Of a DNA stretch of 7,757 nt, positions 5,366 to 7,757 are shown one piece after another; position 1 is the first letter of the stretch, and every line of letters starts with the position of its first letter. The stretch comes from Phascolarctobacterium sp. GTDB taxonomy: Bacteria; Bacillota; Negativicutes; Acidaminococcales; Acidaminococcaceae. The stretch is from contig DXVZ01000160.1 of the NCBI GenBank assembly GCA_019417125.1, forward strand, positions 15,314-23,070, read 5' to 3'. The notes beneath the pieces were generated by a model. The model was given only the letters and a program-made list of their open reading frames with translations. It was not told the DNA's origin and searched no databases. Position numbers and translations under genes: made by a program.

Positions 5366-6445
5366 TTAAGAAGCCTGCGGCAGCATAACAATCTTTCTGT
5401 TTTTAGCTACTTCCACACTCTCATCTAAAAGCGTGCCGCCGATACGTTCCAGTTCCGTTGCACGGTTATAGTCCGCTACGTCCTGTGAGCTTCTTGTAAC
5501 GGCATTAACCAAACCATACTGGGTAAACTCGCCTTCCATGATGAAATGGCGAAGTATAGATGCCCGCTCGTTTTTGTTTAATACATACCTATCGCCAAGT
5601 ACCTCTACCGTCTGCACCGGATCATCACCTGTTTTAAGGTTCTTTGCCATGCGCAACTTATTGACGGTAAGCATAAACTTTGTTTCATCAACGGCAGCAC
5701 TTACAATGTCCTGCACTTTCATAAAATAGGCTTTATCGTCCTGAGCAAGCGTGGCGTCGCTGTACAGCTCGTAGGCGTTATCGGTGTCTTCTACCTGCCT
5801 GCCGGTGTGGTACTTCTTATGGGCAATGTCTTTACTGATTAGGCCGTTTTTGCATACAAGGCGGTATACCAACGGTTCAACCTTCAATGCACCCAAACCG
5901 ATTTCACTATTGGACACTACAAAACCAGCCTGCACAATATCGCCGGGTACAATTTCCGTTTTCATGGTTTTATTGATGACCTTTAAATAGAGGTGTGTTT
6001 CCGTTACGTCACAGCTTGCAATCTCACAGCCTTTCATAGCGGCGATAACAGGCAGTACATGGTCTACAAGTTCGAGATTATCCAGCCTGCGGTAACGGTC
6101 GCTTAAAAAGGCGCGCAATTTACCGTCTAAAGTGCGGAGCATACGTTTCTCAGGCGTGGTGTTAAGCCAGCTATTGATATTGCTGTCAAGCAGCGCAGGG
6201 TTCTCATGGCGCATACGCTCATAATACTTGTACGGAATGCCCAGGCGGTCGGCAATCTGCCTGTGGGCTATTTCAGAAATGCGGTAGCTTAGTTTGTCGT
6301 CACTGGTTGCCACGGTAAGCATACTGAGGTTGCCAACGGAGTTAACGTTGATACTTCTGGTATCGGCAATTAAATCTTTGCGTGCCGCACGCTGGCGTTC
6401 CAGTTCCCCATAAAGATTTTGAATAGTTTTGATTCCTTGTTTCAT
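5366..6445 (-). CDS. DUF932 phage/plasmid-like protein
   Basis: This 359-residue protein has the marks of the DUF932 family, also annotated as 'phage/plasmid-like protein'. These are the central RAFLSDRYRRLDN (111-123), the NSEIGLGALKVEP and YRLVCKNGLI blocks (179-203), and the C-terminal NAVT...ATELERIGGTLL (314-340), which corresponds to the family's final 'NxxTxxA...A..LExxGG' helix pair. The protein is soluble and of normal family length, so it appears intact. DUF932 proteins occur near replication and recombination genes of phages and plasmids; their biochemical role is not established as far as I know. The ATG at 6445 follows a textbook AGGAGG at 6453-6458. The gene has no terminator of its own and runs straight into the Fic promoter, so read-through into Fic is likely. 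Confidence 0.88.
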   Translation of the reverse strand: MKQGIKTIQNLYGELERQRAARKDLIADTRSINVNSVGNLSMLTVATSDDKLSYRISEIAHRQIADRLGIPYKYYERMRHENPALLDSNINSWLNTTPEKRMLRTLDGKLRAFLSDRYRRLDNLELVDHVLPVIAAMKGCEIASCDVTETHLYLKVINKTMKTEIVPGDIVQAGFVVSNSEIGLGALKVEPLVYRLVCKNGLISKDIAHKKYHTGRQVEDTDNAYELYSDATLAQDDKAYFMKVQDIVSAAVDETKFMLTVNKLRMAKNLKTGDDPVQTVEVLGDRYVLNKNERASILRHFIMEGEFTQYGLVNAVTRSSQDVADYNRATELERIGGTLLDESVEVAKNRKIVMLPQAS

Positions 6446-6480
6446 TGTGATTCCTCCTAAATTTAATTTTATTAGATTTG

Positions 6481-6508
6481 CTTATATATAAAAATAACGG
6501 CAATCCAA
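6481..6508 (-). promoter_or_regulatory. Possible promoter of DUF932 gene
   Basis: On the minus strand, -35 TTGGAT (6503-6508) and -10 TATAAG (6481-6486) are 16 bases apart, giving a leader of about 29 bases to the ATG at 6445. The spacer overlaps the right side of the terminator hairpin at 6495-6524. The region is AT-rich, so this is a candidate only. Confidence 0.35.
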
Positions 6509-6524
6509 AGCTAGGCTGCCGTTA
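6495..6524 (-). terminator. Second (tandem) terminator upstream of DUF932 gene
   Basis: An 8-bp stem (TAACGGCA 6495-6502 with TGCCGTTA 6517-6524) and a 14-base loop are followed on the minus strand by TTTTTATATATAAG. With the hairpin at 6544-6569 it forms a double terminator separating the PIN/AbrB module from the DUF932 gene. Confidence 0.75.
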
Positions 6525-6543
6525 GGATTTTTAGGCATAGAAA

Positions 6544-6569
6544 AGCCGCTGACATTACTGCCTGCGGCT
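6544..6569 (-). terminator. Terminator after PIN toxin
   Basis: A 6-bp GC-rich stem (AGCCGC 6544-6549 with GCGGCT 6564-6569) with a 14-base loop is followed on the minus strand by TTTTCTATG. It starts 13 bases after the PIN stop codon. Confidence 0.65.
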
Positions 6570-6582
6570 CAGCTATTAAAAT

Positions 6583-6984
6583 TTACATATTTAAAAAATC
6601 TGTCGGTGTCAATATTTCAGGTTTAGTTATACCGGATTCAAGAAAGTCTTTATCGCCAGTTAAAATCATATCCGCCTTTGCTTTTATGGCTGCCCTTAAT
6701 ATAGGTCTGTCATTTATATCCCTTATTTGTGCTTCTTCACTTAACTCATCTTCAGTCATTGGAATGAGTTCTAATGACATTAAAGCCATTGAAATGAACG
6801 CATCTAAAGCTTTCATTTTATGCGAAAATTTTTTATTAAAGATTCTTATCAGTTCATCTACATTCTGTTCGCAAATTAAACCACGATTAGGATAAGTAAC
6901 CGCCTTTATATATGCTTTAAATGATGTACTATCAGGATTTAAAGCTGCTGAAATAAGGACATTGGTATCTATTAAAATTCTCAT
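6583..6984 (-). CDS. PIN-domain toxin (putative toxin-antitoxin PIN family)
   Basis: This 133-residue protein carries the PIN ribonuclease acidic residues in order. D6 and N8 lie in MRILIDTNVLISAAL, E44 in NVDELIRIF, D92 in RDINDRPILRAA, and D111 and D113 in LTGDKDFLE. The ending ITKPEILTPTDFLNM is typical of the 'putative toxin-antitoxin system, PIN family' group. PIN toxins cleave RNA (tRNA, rRNA or mRNA) with Mg2+ or Mn2+; the target here is unknown. All catalytic acids are present, so the enzyme should be active. The ATG shares its A with the antitoxin stop codon (TAATG), and GAGGAA lies 8 bases upstream inside the antitoxin gene, so translation is coupled. Pairing with an AbrB-like antitoxin instead of a VapB-type one is well known for this group. 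A tandem terminator follows. Confidence 0.92.
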   Translation of the reverse strand: MRILIDTNVLISAALNPDSTSFKAYIKAVTYPNRGLICEQNVDELIRIFNKKFSHKMKALDAFISMALMSLELIPMTEDELSEEAQIRDINDRPILRAAIKAKADMILTGDKDFLESGITKPEILTPTDFLNM

Positions 6985-7256
6985 TATTTAGCTTCCTCGT
7001 CACGTATTTCTTTCACCATTGCCATCACATCATCCTCTGTTGTTAATCCGGCCTTTTCCGCTTCATCTTTCATTTCCTGCTGAAGCATTTGCATTGCATA
7101 AACAGCGGAATTTACGATGCGGACAATATTACCTTCAACGATAAAAGATATTCTGTCGCCTGTTTCAATACCAAGCACTTTTCTAACGTCTTTTGGAATA
7201 GTTACCTGTCCTTTTGACATTACTTTAGCGTTATCAACAAAAGCCCTTGCTAACAT
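6984..7256 (-). CDS. AbrB/MazE-type (SpoVT-AbrB fold) antitoxin
   Basis: Numbering is from the ATG at 7256 (90 residues). Residues 11-50 form a swapped-hairpin AbrB domain: KVMSKGQVTIPKDVRKVLGI, ETGDRISFIVEGNIVRIV. The KGQVTIPKDVR segment is the hallmark DNA-binding loop. The C-terminal half (QQEMKDEAEKAGLTTEDDVMAMVKEIRDEEAK region) is acidic and helical, suitable for blocking the PIN active site. An in-frame TTG at 7328 extends the frame by 24 residues, but that codon lies inside the -35 box of the promoter, so such a start could not be on the transcript. GGGGG lies 7 bases before the ATG at 7256. A perfect 12-bp palindrome overlaps the -10 and start of transcription and is the likely autoregulatory operator. 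The toxin follows with a one-base overlap. Confidence 0.9.
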   Translation of the reverse strand: MLARAFVDNAKVMSKGQVTIPKDVRKVLGIETGDRISFIVEGNIVRIVNSAVYAMQMLQQEMKDEAEKAGLTTEDDVMAMVKEIRDEEAK

Positions 7257-7272
7257 CACAATACCCCCATTC

Positions 7273-7302
7273 AATAAAAGTAGGATTTTCCCTACTTTTA
7301 TT
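7273..7302 (-). promoter_or_regulatory. Operator palindrome of AbrB/PIN module
   Basis: AATAAAAGTAGG (7273-7284) and CCTACTTTTATT (7291-7302) form a perfect 12-bp inverted repeat around a 6-base spacer. It covers three bases of the -10 box and the predicted transcript start. In this position it is best read as the binding site of the AbrB-like antitoxin, alone or with the toxin. In RNA only part of it would be present, so it is unlikely to be a terminator. Confidence 0.72.
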
Positions 7303-7328
7303 ATATCTGTATTTTTCTTAAACTTCAA
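7300..7328 (-). promoter_or_regulatory. Promoter of AbrB/PIN module
   Basis: On the minus strand, -35 TTGAAG (7323-7328) and -10 TATAAT (7300-7305) are separated by exactly 17 bases. The transcript would begin near 7293, about 37 bases before the antitoxin ATG at 7256. It lies downstream of the terminator at 7344-7373, so the module is transcriptionally isolated. Confidence 0.75.
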
Positions 7329-7343
7329 CTCATAGTATAAAAG

Positions 7344-7373
7344 TGAGCCGCTGATATTTTTAACAGCGGCTCA
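7344..7373 (-). terminator. Rho-independent terminator after 7401-7640 gene
   Basis: A perfect 10-bp stem (TGAGCCGCTG 7344-7353 with CAGCGGCTCA 7364-7373) with a 10-base loop is followed on the minus strand by CTTTTATAC. It lies 27 bases after the stop codon. Confidence 0.82.
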
Positions 7374-7400
7374 TATATTTACTTATAAAATTTCAATAAT

Positions 7401-7640
7401 TTACTTTAAACTATTATTATAAGTTTTAGGTTTATATATATCTTTTACTACTCTATCAAGAAATTCCACTAATTGAAAATAGTTCATTTTATAAATTCTA
7501 TCGCGTTCCCTTTTATATTTTGCAGAATCTACACCAAAGCGTCCTTTCTCCCATGATAAGTAAGTTTCATCCAAAAACTTTAGAATTTCCTTTCGGCTCA
7601 TAGTTCCATGATAGAACATCCAGCCTGCTGCCCAAAACAT
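7401..7640 (-). CDS. Small protein of unknown function, 79 residues
   Basis: I do not recognise this protein. From the ATG at 7640 it has 79 residues. It starts with an aromatic stretch (MFWAAGWMFYHG), followed by a helix MSRKEILKFLDETYLSWEKG (14-33) and a charged KYKRERDRIYKM segment (41-52). It ends with a helix NYFQLVEFLDRVVKDIYK (53-70) and a polar tail. No catalytic motif or clear membrane segment is visible; the basic helices could suit nucleic-acid or protein binding. The frame stays open to a TTG at 7721 and an ATG at 7715, giving up to 106 residues. AAAGGAGAG sits 7-9 bases before the ATG at 7640, nearly identical to the ERF ribosome binding site, while the upstream codons lack one and lie in or before the likely -10 box. 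It is closed by a strong terminator. Confidence 0.62.
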   Translation of the reverse strand: MFWAAGWMFYHGTMSRKEILKFLDETYLSWEKGRFGVDSAKYKRERDRIYKMNYFQLVEFLDRVVKDIYKPKTYNNSLK

Positions 7641-7698
7641 ATTTTCTCTCTCCTTTCCAACTTGCAATATCTTGCTTATATTTTTATTTTCTATATTT

Positions 7699-7704
7699 AT
7701 TATA
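7699..7704 (-). promoter_or_regulatory. Possible -10 box of 7401-7640 gene
   Basis: A perfect TATAAT on the minus strand lies about 59 bases before the preferred ATG at 7640. No convincing -35 hexamer is found 16-18 bases upstream, and the surroundings are AT-rich. If used, transcription would begin near 7692 and exclude the longer start codons. The remaining bases to the right edge (7722-7757) hold nothing I can identify. Confidence 0.33.
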
Positions 7705-7757
7705 TCCCTTAGCATTGCCAATTATTGTCTATTTCAACATTTCATTCACTATAATAA

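Noticed and set aside
7273..7302. Hairpin at the AbrB/PIN promoter as a terminator.
   Set aside because: It overlaps the -10 box and transcript start and is AT-rich with no U-tract after it; an operator explains it better.
6984..7328. 114-residue form of the AbrB-like protein starting at 7328.
   Set aside because: The start would be a TTG inside the -35 hexamer, with no ribosome binding site; the AbrB domain itself begins after the ATG at 7256.
616..7335. Many plus-strand open frames of 60-100 codons (for example 616-870, 1512-1820, 2429-2665, 3826-4122, 7117-7335).
   Set aside because: All lie opposite well-supported minus-strand genes, lack ribosome binding sites and familiar motifs, and have compositions typical of antisense shadow frames.
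1..7757. tRNA or rRNA genes, CRISPR arrays, insertion sequences, riboswitches and long direct repeats.
   Set aside because: I scanned both strands by eye and found no cloverleaf, transposase frame, regular repeat array or long duplicated segment apart from the protein-level Api92-like duplication.

Overview
The window looks like an accessory region (prophage, plasmid or integrative element) of a low- to mid-GC Bacillota. Ribosome binding sites are strong AGGAGG/GGAGAG types, and -10 boxes and rho-independent terminators are classical. A Negativicutes or clostridial gut host would fit, but that is only an impression. Every supported gene lies on the minus strand, so transcription runs from the right edge to the left edge.

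Reading in the direction of transcription: (1) a small unrecognised protein with its own terminator (7640-7401); (2) an AbrB-like antitoxin / PIN toxin pair with its own promoter, a perfect 12-bp operator palindrome and terminator (7328-6544); (3) a DUF932 phage/plasmid-like protein (6445-5366); (4) a Fic protein with a C-terminal winged-helix-like tail, with its own promoter and terminator (5363-4273); (5) a tight three-gene cluster of two Api92/DUF1281-like paralogues and a Cas4/RecB-type PD-(D/E)XK nuclease with eight cysteines (4245-2066); (6) a second, shorter Fic protein with its own promoter and terminator (2060-1249); (7) a small conserved protein of unknown function (1217-927); (8) a Phd/YefM antitoxin with a ParE/RelE toxin, with their own promoter and terminator (914-220); (9) the first 64 codons of an ERF-family single-strand annealing protein, running off the left edge (192-1).

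The nuclease and the ERF protein suggest a phage-type recombination pair (exonuclease plus annealing protein). DUF932 and the Api92-like proteins are common companions on phages and plasmids. Four growth-inhibition or protein-modification cassettes (PIN/AbrB, two Fic, ParE/Phd) sit between these core genes. Each has its own promoter and terminator, much like 'moron' cargo genes. The most notable sequence observations are the duplicated CX10CX3CX5C motif at both ends of the nuclease, the operator palindrome over the AbrB/PIN promoter, the interruption of the nuclease-ERF pair by cargo, and terminators placed so close to downstream ribosome binding sites that the next gene has no room for a promoter. 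Several likely start codons differ from the longest open frames; these choices are explained in each entry. No stretch over 300 bases lacks a gene.
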